Program-made: the position numbers and the translations under genes
Shown here: positions 1-8,347 of the stretch, one piece after another
Layout: each line of letters begins with the position of its first letter
Numbering within the stretch: position 1 is the stretch's first letter
Source: Clostridium beijerinckii
GTDB taxonomy: Bacteria > Bacillota > Clostridia > Clostridiales > Clostridiaceae
Assembly: GCF_036699995.1 (NCBI RefSeq)
Contig: NZ_CP144906.1
Span: forward strand, 4,041,001 to 4,105,000
Length of the DNA stretch: 64,000 bases
Reading direction: 5' to 3'
Notes under the pieces: generated by a model
Databases searched by the model: none
The model's input: only the letters and a program-made list of their open reading frames with translations
What the model was told of the DNA's origin: nothing

Positions 1-1077
1 TTAATTTCTATGGCATGGTCAACCAACCTACTAATTGCAGCATTATGCACCCCAATAGGAGGATGGATTGCGGACCGCTATGGACCTAAGAAATTAATGC
101 TACTAAGTACAATTTTTAGTATCTTAGGGACAAGTATCGTTTTTGTGGGGCATAATCCAGCTTTGTTTTTTATCGGATATGGAGTCATATCAGGTTTTTA
201 CGGTATAGGAGCCTCTGCCACATATATTCTAATATTTGACTGGTTCCAACATCATCGAGCAAAAGCTACTGCACTTCTGGCAAGCTCATCATCTATTGGC
301 CTCGCCGTTTGCACTCCAATTTTTATCTCGAACAGTTGGTTGACATGGAAGGACGCATTTCTGATTTCTTGCCTGCTCAGCCTTTTTGTTGCATTGCCAG
401 TTATTCAGTTTCTTATTCGGAATCCTGAAAATCCACAGAAGAAAGCAAAAGAATCCGAACAACCAAAAATGAAAATGCTTTTTAAAGGGCCTCATATGTT
501 ATTATTTCTATTTATTGGTTTTGCATTGTTTACTTGTGGGTTTAATATGGGTACTGTAGAAATGAATTTAGTGGCTATTTATCAATTGTCTAGCGTAAAG
601 CCTGCCTTGATTGCCGTATCCATGAGTACCTTAGGAATTATGGAAATAATCGGTTCTCTTATTTTCGGATATCTTTTGGATCGTATCAATAAATTTACAT
701 CGATGTCGTTGTTGTACGGGATACGCATCTTAGCGTTTATAATTTTGTTTGTACATTCGCCATGGTCACCAATTGTGTTTGCAGTCTTCTTCGGATTTAC
801 TTACCTAGGTGCTGTACCAGGAGGAATGTTAATTGCTAACGAGAATACAAAAGAAAAAGGAAAGTTCATTGGAAGTCTCCTTCTATTCCATCAAGCAGGC
901 GGGATCATTGGTAGCTTAATCGGAGGTGTTTCCTTTGATATCAGTAAGAGCTATCAACTACTCATTGGTTTTGATATGCTTCTATGCATTTTAGTTACCA
1001 TAGGGTATTTTATGAATTATGCCCTACGATATAAAAATACTTTAGAAGTTAACAAACTACAATCAAACGATCAATAA
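1..1077 (+). CDS. MFS transporter, 5' end cut by the window edge
   Basis: This is a major facilitator superfamily permease of the inner membrane. The reading frame is open to base 1, and the first methionine (base 10) lies just before the loop 2-3 signature GGWIADRYGPKK. Transmembrane segment 1 and the true start are therefore outside the window. About eleven hydrophobic segments follow, with a basic central loop around residues 130-155 (NPENPQKKAKESEQPK) that separates the two six-helix halves, as is usual in the family. Overall it resembles the oxalate/formate antiporter-like or monocarboxylate-type MFS branch, but the substrate cannot be read from the sequence. Its codons look somewhat richer in G+C than those of the genes after it. 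The truncation is a window effect, not a pseudogene. Confidence 0.85.
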   Translation, partial: LISMAWSTNLLIAALCTPIGGWIADRYGPKKLMLLSTIFSILGTSIVFVGHNPALFFIGYGVISGFYGIGASATYILIFDWFQHHRAKATALLASSSSIGLAVCTPIFISNSWLTWKDAFLISCLLSLFVALPVIQFLIRNPENPQKKAKESEQPKMKMLFKGPHMLLFLFIGFALFTCGFNMGTVEMNLVAIYQLSSVKPALIAVSMSTLGIMEIIGSLIFGYLLDRINKFTSMSLLYGIRILAFIILFVHSPWSPIVFAVFFGFTYLGAVPGGMLIANENTKEKGKFIGSLLLFHQAGGIIGSLIGGVSFDISKSYQLLIGFDMLLCILVTIGYFMNYALRYKNTLEVNKLQSNDQ

Positions 1078-1300
1078 TTAAGTATCAATATATTTTAAAT
1101 TTCCCTTTAGATACTCTATGTCATGAGAGTTTGTTCTTAATGATTTACATTTTGGCCAATTTGAAAAAAACGCCATAATTTTATTATCAGTAAAAGATTT
1201 TTCTTTCTTAATCTGAAGATCTGTTTTTCTATCTTAAAATTATGCAAAAACCTAGGACTTTCTCAAGCTAATAATCTTCAAACCCGCATTATACAAGCAT

Positions 1301-1380
1301 ATTCTTCAGAATATCAGAATATATATTCTAGTATTCTGAAGAATAAATATTGTTAAGAATATATCTTCTTAACAATATTT
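1301..1380. terminator. two back-to-back AT-rich hairpins between convergent genes
   Basis: The first hairpin has 13-bp perfect arms at 1301-1313 and 1332-1344, and its loop contains the further palindrome AGAATATATATTCT. The second has 15-bp perfect arms at 1345-1359 and 1366-1380 with a 6-nt loop. They lie between the plus-strand MFS gene and the minus-strand binding-protein gene and may act as a bidirectional terminator. GC content of the stems is low and no clean U-tract is present. The remainder of 1078-1393 shows no gene. Confidence 0.55.
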
Positions 1381-1393
1381 TAGAATTGTGAGC

Positions 1394-2236
1394 TTAATTA
1401 TTAATCATATTATTTTTATCTAATCCATTCTTTACAAGAATAGAATATAACGCACCATCTGCTTTCATATCATTAATTGCTTTATCTAATGCGTTTAATA
1501 AGGAAACATCATCTTTTTTAACTGCTATTCCCATTACTCCTTGTAACTCAGGAGTATAACCTTTTAACTGCCTTAATAAAGGGTTCTTTTCCTTTATATA
1601 GTAGTTTATAATAATAGAATCAGCTAAGCCAGCATCAATTTTCCCATTATTTATAGCATTAAATAAATCGGTTGTACTATCCAAACTTAATACATCTTTT
1701 ATTAAGCTATTTTCCTTCCACTTTTTCGCTAGATCTTCAAATATTGTTCCTTTTTCTACTCCAACCACTGCATTTTTTAAATCACTCATAAAATTAATTT
1801 TTGAAAATCTTGGTACAATAACAGTTTCTGATTCTTTATACAATGGCTGAGTAAATGCTGCTAGGTTTTCACTTTCAGGAGTTATAAATATTCCACCAAC
1901 TGCTATATCTATACTATCATCACCATTAAATTTATCTAATAAATTTGCAAATGTTACTTCCTTAATTTCAACTTTGTTAACTCCAAGCCGCCTTGTAATT
2001 TCATTTATGATATCCGCATCAATTCCACTCATCTCATTCGTTTCTTGATTTATCCAAAAGAATGGAATTTCCTTTGATGGTGCAGCAATAGCTATTATTC
2101 CTTTTTCTTTTATCATTTCCAATCTATCTTTTTCTATTGAGCTATCTGCCAGTATAGTTTCTCTAGGCGCTATCATAAGTCCAATTATTATTCCAATAAT
2201 ATTTATAATAACAATTGAAGTAAATATTTTTTTCAT
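1394..2236 (-). CDS. Family 3 extracellular solute-binding protein (amino-acid type)
   Basis: This is a periplasmic-binding-protein type II domain of the amino-acid ABC uptake family (SBP family 3). It follows a hydrophobic N-terminal segment (IVIINIIGIIIGLMIAP) that acts as signal or anchor; no lipobox cysteine is visible. Family features include the GIDADIINEITRRLG segment, the DIAVGGIFITPE turn and the late DAGLADSIIINYYI segment. The start was moved 10 codons inward to the ATG at 2236 because AAGGAG lies 10 nt upstream; the longer frame has no such site. No permease or ATPase gene is adjacent, so it is an orphan binding protein. It may work with a transporter encoded elsewhere or act as a sensor. 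The ligand is unknown. Confidence 0.8.
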   Translation of the reverse strand: MKKIFTSIVIINIIGIIIGLMIAPRETILADSSIEKDRLEMIKEKGIIAIAAPSKEIPFFWINQETNEMSGIDADIINEITRRLGVNKVEIKEVTFANLLDKFNGDDSIDIAVGGIFITPESENLAAFTQPLYKESETVIVPRFSKINFMSDLKNAVVGVEKGTIFEDLAKKWKENSLIKDVLSLDSTTDLFNAINNGKIDAGLADSIIINYYIKEKNPLLRQLKGYTPELQGVMGIAVKKDDVSLLNALDKAINDMKADGALYSILVKNGLDKNNMINN

Positions 2237-2495
2237 AAATAGAAATCTCCTTAAAATGCTAAACATATTTTAATAATTATTATTTGGAATTTAAATTTAA
2301 ATTATCCTCATTTGAAAAAAATTCAAACTTTTAAAAATAATGCTTGCCTTTTATGTTAACCTTTAAAGCGAGATCAATGATCAGCTTACCTTACCCTTTA
2401 TTGAATAGCACCCATCACATATTATTTAACTTTCCAAGATCATGTTTTTTTATTTACTGCGTCAAACCAACTCATATTGAGTAAATGATCTGAGC

Positions 2496-3143
2496 TTATT
2501 TTAAATATAATTCTGGGTTTAATGATATTTCTTTTACATCTGAGAAGAATAATGAGCAATGATATCCATCAGCAACTGCATGATGAACCTGAATGGTTAC
2601 TGGCATAATAATTTTATTCCCCTCTTCAAAAAATTTTCCCCATGTTACCATTGGAAACAGAAAGGGGCTACTTCCTTCATTATTTACATTAAAAGATGTG
2701 TAATCAAACCAAGGTAGGCATGAAACAATAAAAAAATTGTTTTGATACTTTGTAGTAAAATTAGCATCCTGTTTATAATTGTTTAAAGAATTTTCCATGT
2801 CTCCATAAAAGCTTAAAAATTTATTATTAAATGGTGTATACAAATCACTCATTACTTTAGTCCCATCATTTAATACAGAATAACTTGGACCAATTTCATC
2901 AAAGAATCCTAATTTACCTTCCTCATCGAATGCCATTTTAAATTCTTCATAACTATTTATGGCCTTTGAAACAACCCATGTAAAAGTTGGATAAAATCGT
3001 AACTCGTTAGTTTTTATGTAATTATAAAGATTTGTAATATCAATATTAACAGTTATGCTGTATGTGCATTTTGCATTATTAAAAAAATGATTAAAACATT
3101 CTTTTCTAACCCAAGTATTCATATTAATTACATTAAATCCCAT
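2496..3143 (-). CDS. cat: Chloramphenicol acetyltransferase family protein (type A CAT fold)
   Basis: A 215-residue protein of the usual CAT length. The C-terminal active-site motif QVHHAVADGYH (about residues 185-195) carries the catalytic histidine (second H of HH) and the structural Asp-Gly. In the family this enzyme transfers acetyl from acetyl-CoA to the 3-hydroxyl of chloramphenicol and works as a cytoplasmic trimer. Other family-typical segments are RFYPTFTWVVSKAIN near residue 50 and PWFDYTSFN near residue 145. Classical CATs usually have C where this one has A (HHAVCDG), so activity on chloramphenicol is likely but not certain. The start is supported by AAGGAG 9-10 nt upstream. It is monocistronic, with no mobile element beside it, which suggests an intrinsic chromosomal gene. 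Confidence 0.85.
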   Translation of the reverse strand: MGFNVINMNTWVRKECFNHFFNNAKCTYSITVNIDITNLYNYIKTNELRFYPTFTWVVSKAINSYEEFKMAFDEEGKLGFFDEIGPSYSVLNDGTKVMSDLYTPFNNKFLSFYGDMENSLNNYKQDANFTTKYQNNFFIVSCLPWFDYTSFNVNNEGSSPFLFPMVTWGKFFEEGNKIIMPVTIQVHHAVADGYHCSLFFSDVKEISLNPELYLK

Positions 3144-3216
3144 ATTTTATTTTCTCCTTGTATTTAATTTTTATATTCATATTTTTTCTATTTCAAGATT
3201 ACTAGACCTATTATTT

Positions 3217-3273
3217 TATAGTCTGTGCTTTGATTTTACTTCCCATTATAAATCAATTATAGCATAGACTGTA
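3217..3273. repeat. imperfect inverted repeat upstream of the CAT gene
   Basis: Arms of 13 bases at 3217-3229 and 3261-3273 match at 11 positions (TATAGTCTGTGCT against AGCATAGACTGTA). It lies about 75-130 bases upstream of the CAT start and could be an operator or a leader hairpin. Apart from this and the terminator at 3412-3464, nothing else is visible in 3144-3468. Confidence 0.3.
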
Positions 3274-3411
3274 AATTATATTGCTCAGTTTTAATGGAAT
3301 CTATTTTTATTCTCTATTCAAAATGCATATTCTTAATATCTTCCTTGTACATTCACATAATAATTTTAGATGCTTAACAGTCATCTAAAATATATAAAGC
3401 CTTTCAGATAA

Positions 3412-3464
3412 AAAATTGGAGAGGCCGCAACTTCACTCTGAATATTGCGACCTCTCCCAATTTT
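3412..3464 (-). terminator. terminator of the LytTR/membrane-protein operon
   Basis: The arms around GGAGAGGCCGCAA and TTGCGACCTCTCCC pair over roughly 18 bases with one bulge and one mismatch. The hairpin begins 5 bases past the stop codon at 3469. Read on the minus strand it is followed by a T-rich stretch, and T-rich sequence also follows on the plus strand, so it may work in both directions. Confidence 0.8.
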
Positions 3465-3468
3465 ATAT

Positions 3469-3903
3469 TTAGTTTTTTCTTAATAGCTGATTTTTTTTGC
3501 TCATAAGTTTTGAATTAAATTCTAAATTTCTTTTATATGAATAATAGCAAAAACTCATCCCCAAAAACTCTGCAGTTATTAAAATAGCTATTAACTCTAT
3601 AATTGAAGCAATTTTTTTATATACAAAATAGTAGTAAATAGATGGTAAGCAGGAAATCCCCCCTATTACTATAAATACACAAACAAAAGCTAGTAATGCA
3701 CTTTTTTGTTTTATTCCAATTAGATAAATAAAAACAAATCTAGAAATAGTACCAATAACACCTCCAATAATTGAAAACATAATTAATTCTTCTATAATTC
3801 CTGCATTTATATTTTTAACAATCATTTGAGTCATACCAACCACTACGCCAAGGAGCATGGATATAATAAGATTAAATAAAAAATCCTTTAAATTCTGTTT
3901 CAT
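3469..3903 (-). CDS. Four-helix membrane protein paired with a LytTR regulator
   Basis: A 144-residue protein with four hydrophobic segments (about residues 10-28, 37-60, 68-90 and 100-122) and a basic C-terminal tail. It starts 12 bases after the LytTR gene stop, so the two are co-transcribed and end at the hairpin at 3412-3464. Its size, topology and position match the DUF3021-type membrane proteins that commonly accompany stand-alone LytTR regulators in Firmicutes, where they are thought to modulate the regulator. The sequence itself is too divergent for me to assign DUF3021 with certainty. No catalytic motif was seen. Confidence 0.7.
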   Translation of the reverse strand: MKQNLKDFLFNLIISMLLGVVVGMTQMIVKNINAGIIEELIMFSIIGGVIGTISRFVFIYLIGIKQKSALLAFVCVFIVIGGISCLPSIYYYFVYKKIASIIELIAILITAEFLGMSFCYYSYKRNLEFNSKLMSKKNQLLRKN

Positions 3904-3915
3904 GATTTACACACC

Positions 3916-4464
3916 TCACAATCCGAGATATTGCTTAAAGTTATTTAGATATTTTCTTGTGACATATACCTCTTCATCCATATCTATGAGCTTTAATATA
4001 AGCTTGCTGTTAAACCATGAAATTATTCTATCTACTTTCACTATATTTACAACAAAGCATTTGCTTACTCTTATGAAACCTTTTGCTTCCAATCTTTCTT
4101 CAAGTTCATAAAGCTTTTCTTTTACTTTATACTTTTTATCCTTGGTCATGCAAAAAACCTCATTTCCCATAGCTTCGAAATAATATATCTCATCATAATT
4201 TAATACTTTAAGCTCATCCTCATCACATCTTCCTGTGATTATATTTTTAGCTTCTTCTTTGCTGCCTGAAATAGAATCTAAATAACCAATCAAAATATTT
4301 ATGGTTTCTATATCAAAGTATATCCCTATTTTGCCGCTCTTTAAATCAAATCCTTTTTCAATTAAACATACATCAGCATTTTCATTAATCTTTATTTTGC
4401 GATTTGTAAGGATTTCTTCCAGCATTCTTTTTAGATTTTCGCTGCAAATTAAATCTAACTCCAT
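3916..4464 (-). CDS. LytTR-domain DNA-binding regulator
   Basis: A 182-residue protein. The C-terminal ~95 residues form a LytTR DNA-binding domain: the strand YYFEAMGNEVFCMTKDKKYKVK, then LYELEERLEAKGFIRVSKCFVVNI, and the terminal VTRKYLNNFKQYLGL. The N-terminal ~85 residues are not a classical receiver domain: there is no phospho-acceptor Asp in a receiver context. This is therefore the stand-alone type that usually controls its own operon together with a membrane partner. It is the first gene of a two-gene operon with the 3469-3903 protein. AAAAGGGG lies 7-8 bases before the ATG. Targets unknown. Confidence 0.85.
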   Translation of the reverse strand: MELDLICSENLKRMLEEILTNRKIKINENADVCLIEKGFDLKSGKIGIYFDIETINILIGYLDSISGSKEEAKNIITGRCDEDELKVLNYDEIYYFEAMGNEVFCMTKDKKYKVKEKLYELEERLEAKGFIRVSKCFVVNIVKVDRIISWFNSKLILKLIDMDEEVYVTRKYLNNFKQYLGL

Positions 4465-4534
4465 GTAATTTCCCCTTTTGCTTTAAACTTTAAGCAATGC
4501 CTTTCTGACAAGGATATATTAAAAACTTAAACTC

Positions 4535-4700
4535 TATCCTCTCGAGGATGTTCAAAAAAATAACAAATCAGTATGCCAGTCTATTTTGTGCTATACTTCG
4601 CCTATAAATCTTACTAATAGCCTGCAACTTTAGCTCCTTATCAACACAAAATATACACCTTAAAAATAGCAACTATGCTGCATATAAGAACATCCCATAG
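4535..4700. repeat. structured dispersed repeat, copy A
   Basis: The stretch between two minus-strand genes holds nested inverted repeats: an outer stem GGATGTTC (4546-4553) with GAACATCC (4688-4695), a middle stem ATTTTGTG (4583-4590) with CACAAAAT (4643-4650), and a small hairpin ATCCT-CTCG-AGGAT at 4536-4549. It shares the 14-mer GCATATAAGAACAT (4680-4693) with the copy at 20711-20724, and an AGC-CTATGCTGC hairpin motif with the copy near 62.9 kb. No protein is encoded. Confidence 0.55.
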
Positions 4701-4737
4701 CATCTTTTACTTGTTATTTACCTTCACATCCCCTACT

Positions 4738-5268
4738 TTAAACTTCTGGCAATACCCCTGGAATTATAATTGATAGCATAATTCCTAAAATCACCAGCCC
4801 ATTCATAATTATAACAGTCATAATATTATGCCCTGATAATTCTATAATAGCATTAATTAAATAAATTACAGCCCATATTTTTGTTATTACTATATTAACT
4901 TCTATAAATAAAGAAGATTTTCCAAATTCCTTTTCATATCCTCTTCTAGCATCATACATTGTATAAGGTCTTCCCATCATAATAGAAATGAAACCTGTTA
5001 AAGCTAATACTATATATGAAGTTAAATATTTATATTCCATAACGGAATTAATTCCTAAATAAAAATACAATATATTAGAAATAGTGAAATAAACTACTAG
5101 TACTATTGACATAATTCCTATATTTTTATTAATTATATCTCTTATAAAAAGCATCAGTATAGAAGCAAATCCTAAAACAAAGCATAAATTACTCGAAATA
5201 CTCCAAAAGAGCATTAAAGGCAGAAAACTTAATGTTACATTTAGAAATGCTTTTAAACTACTACCCAT
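4738..5268 (-). CDS. Small multi-pass membrane protein, translationally coupled
   Basis: About 176 residues with five to six hydrophobic segments. The central cytosolic-looking loop GRPYTMYDARRGYEKEF resembles the G-R-P-F-T-x-x-Y-A-R loop found in several uncharacterised bacterial membrane protein families. The ATG at 5268 is preferred over an upstream in-frame TTG because AGAGGA lies 6 bases before it. It overlaps the last 8 bases of the upstream flavodoxin-type gene (ATGGGTAG), which indicates translational coupling. Its role is unknown; the tight coupling suggests it serves with the redox protein at the membrane. Confidence 0.75.
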   Translation of the reverse strand: MGSSLKAFLNVTLSFLPLMLFWSISSNLCFVLGFASILMLFIRDIINKNIGIMSIVLVVYFTISNILYFYLGINSVMEYKYLTSYIVLALTGFISIMMGRPYTMYDARRGYEKEFGKSSLFIEVNIVITKIWAVIYLINAIIELSGHNIMTVIIMNGLVILGIMLSIIIPGVLPEV

Positions 5269-6643
5269 TATTTTTTCCTCTATCTTTCTCAAGTGCCTTT
5301 TTATGACCTGTGATCATGAAATCAACCATATTTTTCTGTACATGCTCCTTGAATTTTTTCCTTTTCATAAGGTATCTCATAACTTTCCCTTGAGCTTTTT
5401 CCTTTATAGGAACTTTTTTAATTAGATTATTTTTCTTATAATATTTATAGTCTTCTATGAAAATAGCTCCTAGCCCTCCTTCTATTGCATCTGCAAATAG
5501 TTTACTTCCAGCTATATTTAAAAAGTTTTCAGGCTTGAAATAGTTTCTTTCAGCATAATTTATACTCATTTTAGCAAAAGCATATATTTGATTATCTATA
5601 AGAGAATTATCTTCAGCTTCATCAGTGACAAATCCAATTAAATTGCCTCCTTGTGTATGAAACTCTAGTATCTGTCTTAAATTTTGATTTTCACTTAATT
5701 TTCCTGAAATTATATATCCTATGTGTTTGCCTTTGAATATAGGAACATGGTTATAGCGAAAACTTCTATCATAAATAAGCTTAAAACGTGAAGATAAATA
5801 TCTATCCTTTATACTTCCTGCAAAAATTATGATATCTGCATTATTAATGATATGGTCTAAAAACTCCCTATAACCATCTTTACCATCATAAACACATTTA
5901 TTTTCAGCTCCGCATTTACAGCAGCCAAGGCATGGTCCTTTTATATCAACCTCATTAAGATTAAGGATCTCTACAGAACCTTTTACAAATCTTTTATACT
6001 TGCCAATCATCTCATTAAGATTAGTATCTTCTTTAGCAGCATCTGTAATTATGATTATTTTTTTATTTGTATCAATTACTTTGTCTGTTACTCCTGAACT
6101 ATATTCAAAGTTACTTTTACTTACTGAATTATACAATTTACTGGTTGTTAAACCTTCATTTGCAAAATCAAGTAGATTTTCAAAAAATACTTTAAGCTCT
6201 TTTCTTCTATTTTCCTTAGTTAAATCCTGCATCTCATGAGATAAATATTCCACATAGTTCATGCCTAAATCTTCAGAAATTGCCCTGATATAATTATGTG
6301 CATGAATATCTGCATAATGAATAGACGTAGAAAATGCAGCAGTATACTTATCCTTAAAATAACTTTCTAATTTATTTTCAAATATAAGTTCAATAAATCT
6401 CTTATAATTAGAATGCACTAAAGCATGATATAGTGGAAATGCCCATATAACTGCATCTGCTTCCTGAACCATTGTGCATAAAGCTTTTAATTTTTCAGTA
6501 TCTTTTTCATAACTTTTTACTTCCTTAACAATATGGATATACTGAAATTCATGTTTTTCATAATTTTGTTCCAAATACTTCATTGATTGCATTGTAGCAC
6601 TTTTCTCAAACTTCGGACTCCCATTTAAAACAACTATTTTCAT
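5261..6643 (-). CDS. Tandem flavodoxin-like NAD(P)H/FMN oxidoreductase
   Basis: About 460 residues with two flavodoxin-fold domains in one chain. Domain 1 (about 1-165) starts MKIVVLNGSPKFEKSAT, an FMN-phosphate-binding loop of the NADPH-dependent FMN reductase family, and contains the FPLYHALVHS segment. Domain 2 (about 185-345) starts KKIIIITDAAKEDTN and carries the cysteine cluster GPCLGCCKCGAENKC, typical of iron-sulfur flavoprotein-like reductases. A basic tail of about 100 residues follows. The ATG at 6643 is chosen because GGAGG lies 8 bases upstream; an earlier TTG is too close. The downstream membrane-protein gene overlaps it by 8 bases. The electron donor and acceptor are unknown. 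The cysteine cluster is inferred to bind a metal or cluster. Confidence 0.8.
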   Translation of the reverse strand: MKIVVLNGSPKFEKSATMQSMKYLEQNYEKHEFQYIHIVKEVKSYEKDTEKLKALCTMVQEADAVIWAFPLYHALVHSNYKRFIELIFENKLESYFKDKYTAAFSTSIHYADIHAHNYIRAISEDLGMNYVEYLSHEMQDLTKENRRKELKVFFENLLDFANEGLTTSKLYNSVSKSNFEYSSGVTDKVIDTNKKIIIITDAAKEDTNLNEMIGKYKRFVKGSVEILNLNEVDIKGPCLGCCKCGAENKCVYDGKDGYREFLDHIINNADIIIFAGSIKDRYLSSRFKLIYDRSFRYNHVPIFKGKHIGYIISGKLSENQNLRQILEFHTQGGNLIGFVTDEAEDNSLIDNQIYAFAKMSINYAERNYFKPENFLNIAGSKLFADAIEGGLGAIFIEDYKYYKKNNLIKKVPIKEKAQGKVMRYLMKRKKFKEHVQKNMVDFMITGHKKALEKDRGKNNG

Positions 6644-6764
6644 AACCAATACCTCCGTTTTTTTTATATTTTTATTCTATTAGAAAACATGAATTAAAAC
6701 TATATATTTTGCTTAAGATGCAATTTAAATAAAATAAGATGCATTAATGATCCGCAAAAATTAA

Positions 6765-6794
6765 GAGAACCTCCTCTATATGGATTTGGTTCTC
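6765..6794 (-). terminator. hairpin downstream of the MocR gene
   Basis: The 7-bp stem GAGAACC (6765-6771) with GGTTCTC (6788-6794) lies 26 bases beyond the stop at 6820. On the minus strand it is followed by TTAATTTTTG, a weak U-tract. Confidence 0.5.
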
Positions 6795-6819
6795 CTCTGT
6801 TACTTAGATTAATAATATA

Positions 6820-8154
6820 CTAAATCAATTTGTGTATCTCTTCAAATAATATCTGGAGTCCTAACTTTATCTTGTCTTTTGCAAGTTTAGATATACACAG
6901 TCTAAAACAGCTTATTCTTGAATTACTATCTATAAAAAACGCCTTTCCTTCTGCTATATAAATCTTTTTTTCATTTAATCTTTTATTTAGTGTTTCCATA
7001 TCAATATGATTAGTAAACTGCATCCATATAAAAAATCCTGTATCTGGAATAAAGAGTTCCACGCCCTCTGTATCTATGTTTTTTAAGCAGTCCTTTAAAT
7101 AATTCATTTTTTTCATATATGCAAATTGGATTCTTTGAATATGCGTTTTATACATCCCACTATTAATATAAATTTCTAAGGCTCCTTGTTCTAATGCTGA
7201 TGTACTTAAATCATAATATCTCTTATGTTTCAAAAATTCACTTTTTAATTTTTCTTGAAGCACTACTGCTCCTAGTCTTATCCCTGGCATAAATGTTTTG
7301 GAAAAGCTTTTTAAATATACTACTCTTTCCCATATATCATAATAATAAATTGGCAATGATTTTTTATTTTTATCCAAATCAGCTAAATAATCATCTTCAA
7401 CAATGTAAACATCATATTTTTCAGCTAATTCTGCAATACATCTCTTATCTTTTTCTGAATAACTTGTCCCTAAAGGATTATGCAATCTTGGGATTGTATA
7501 GAAAAACTTTATACCTTGATTTTTAAATATGTTCTCTAATTCTTCCAAATTTATGCCATTAAAATCTCTATTTATTCCTATTAATCGTTCTCCATTAATC
7601 TCTACCAATTTGTGTATCAAACTATATGTTGGCTGCTCAACTAAAATATTCTTTTTCCCATTTGGAAAAGACATTTTTGAAACAATGCTTATTGCCTGTT
7701 GTGAACCTGATGTAATACATATTTTGTCCATGGATGTGAATATTTGATATTCAGAAAAGAAGTTAACCAATGATGCTCTTAAAGATTTAAATCCTTCAGT
7801 ATCTCCATATATAAATAAGTCATTCTTATATAACTCAACTGCTCTATTTATGCAATGATTAAATTCCTTATACGGAAGTAATCTTGAATCAGGAACTACT
7901 AAAGAAAAATCAATAATGCCACTTTCAGCATTCTCTTCAGAATTATTTTCCACAAGATAATACCCACTTTTAGGAATAGAGTATATTCTATGATTTATTT
8001 CAAGTTCTTTATAAGCTCTTATTACTGTGGACTTATTGCATTCAAACTTATCAACCAAAGTTCTTATTGCTGGTAATCTTTGCCCTTGCTTTAATTCATT
8101 TTTTTCTGCAAGTTCTTCAATATATTCTATTATAATTTCATATTTCTTTTTCAT
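6820..8154 (-). CDS. MocR/PdxR-type GntR regulator with aminotransferase fold
   Basis: An N-terminal GntR winged helix (residues ~1-65, with QRLPAIRTLVDKFECNKSTV) is fused to a fold-type I PLP aminotransferase domain (~90-440). The PLP lysine lies in YLKSFSKTFMPGIRLGAVV, with the NPLG motif (HNPLGTSYS) and the EDDYLAD strand before it. Members of this family use PLP, or its adducts, as effector and usually control a neighbouring transporter or vitamin B6/amino-acid gene. It is divergent from the EamA exporter at 8348, its likely target. The ATG at 8154 is preferred over a TTG five codons upstream because AAGGG precedes it by about 7 bases. Total length (~444 residues) is normal for the family. 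Confidence 0.88.
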   Translation of the reverse strand: MKKKYEIIIEYIEELAEKNELKQGQRLPAIRTLVDKFECNKSTVIRAYKELEINHRIYSIPKSGYYLVENNSEENAESGIIDFSLVVPDSRLLPYKEFNHCINRAVELYKNDLFIYGDTEGFKSLRASLVNFFSEYQIFTSMDKICITSGSQQAISIVSKMSFPNGKKNILVEQPTYSLIHKLVEINGERLIGINRDFNGINLEELENIFKNQGIKFFYTIPRLHNPLGTSYSEKDKRCIAELAEKYDVYIVEDDYLADLDKNKKSLPIYYYDIWERVVYLKSFSKTFMPGIRLGAVVLQEKLKSEFLKHKRYYDLSTSALEQGALEIYINSGMYKTHIQRIQFAYMKKMNYLKDCLKNIDTEGVELFIPDTGFFIWMQFTNHIDMETLNKRLNEKKIYIAEGKAFFIDSNSRISCFRLCISKLAKDKIKLGLQILFEEIHKLI

Positions 8155-8187
8155 AATCTTGCCCTTCAATTTATCTTAATTTTTCAA

Positions 8188-8260
8188 GCATATTAATCCT
8201 TTTATACCGGTACAAAACACTCTTTTAAAGATTGTACTGTATGCTCTAAATTCTTATAAT
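8188..8260. promoter_or_regulatory. divergent promoters sharing TTGTAC boxes
   Basis: On the plus strand TTGTAC (8232-8237) is followed after 17 bases by a perfect TATAAT (8255-8260) directed at the EamA gene. On the minus strand TTGTAC (8215-8210) is followed after 17 bases by TATGCT, directed at the MocR gene. The same hexamer therefore sits at both -35 positions in opposite orientation, and ATACCGG abuts the left one. This fits a regulator that binds -35 regions, as GabR-type MocR proteins do. Confidence 0.5.
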
Positions 8261-8347
8261 TCCATTATATAGATAATTAATAATAAATTGTAAGTCAATT
8301 AATCATTTAATTTCAACAAAATTAAAGCAAACATAAAGGAGTTAAGT

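Noticed and set aside
1..1077. MFS gene as a truncated pseudogene
   Set aside because: The missing first helix is explained by the window edge; the frame is open to base 1.
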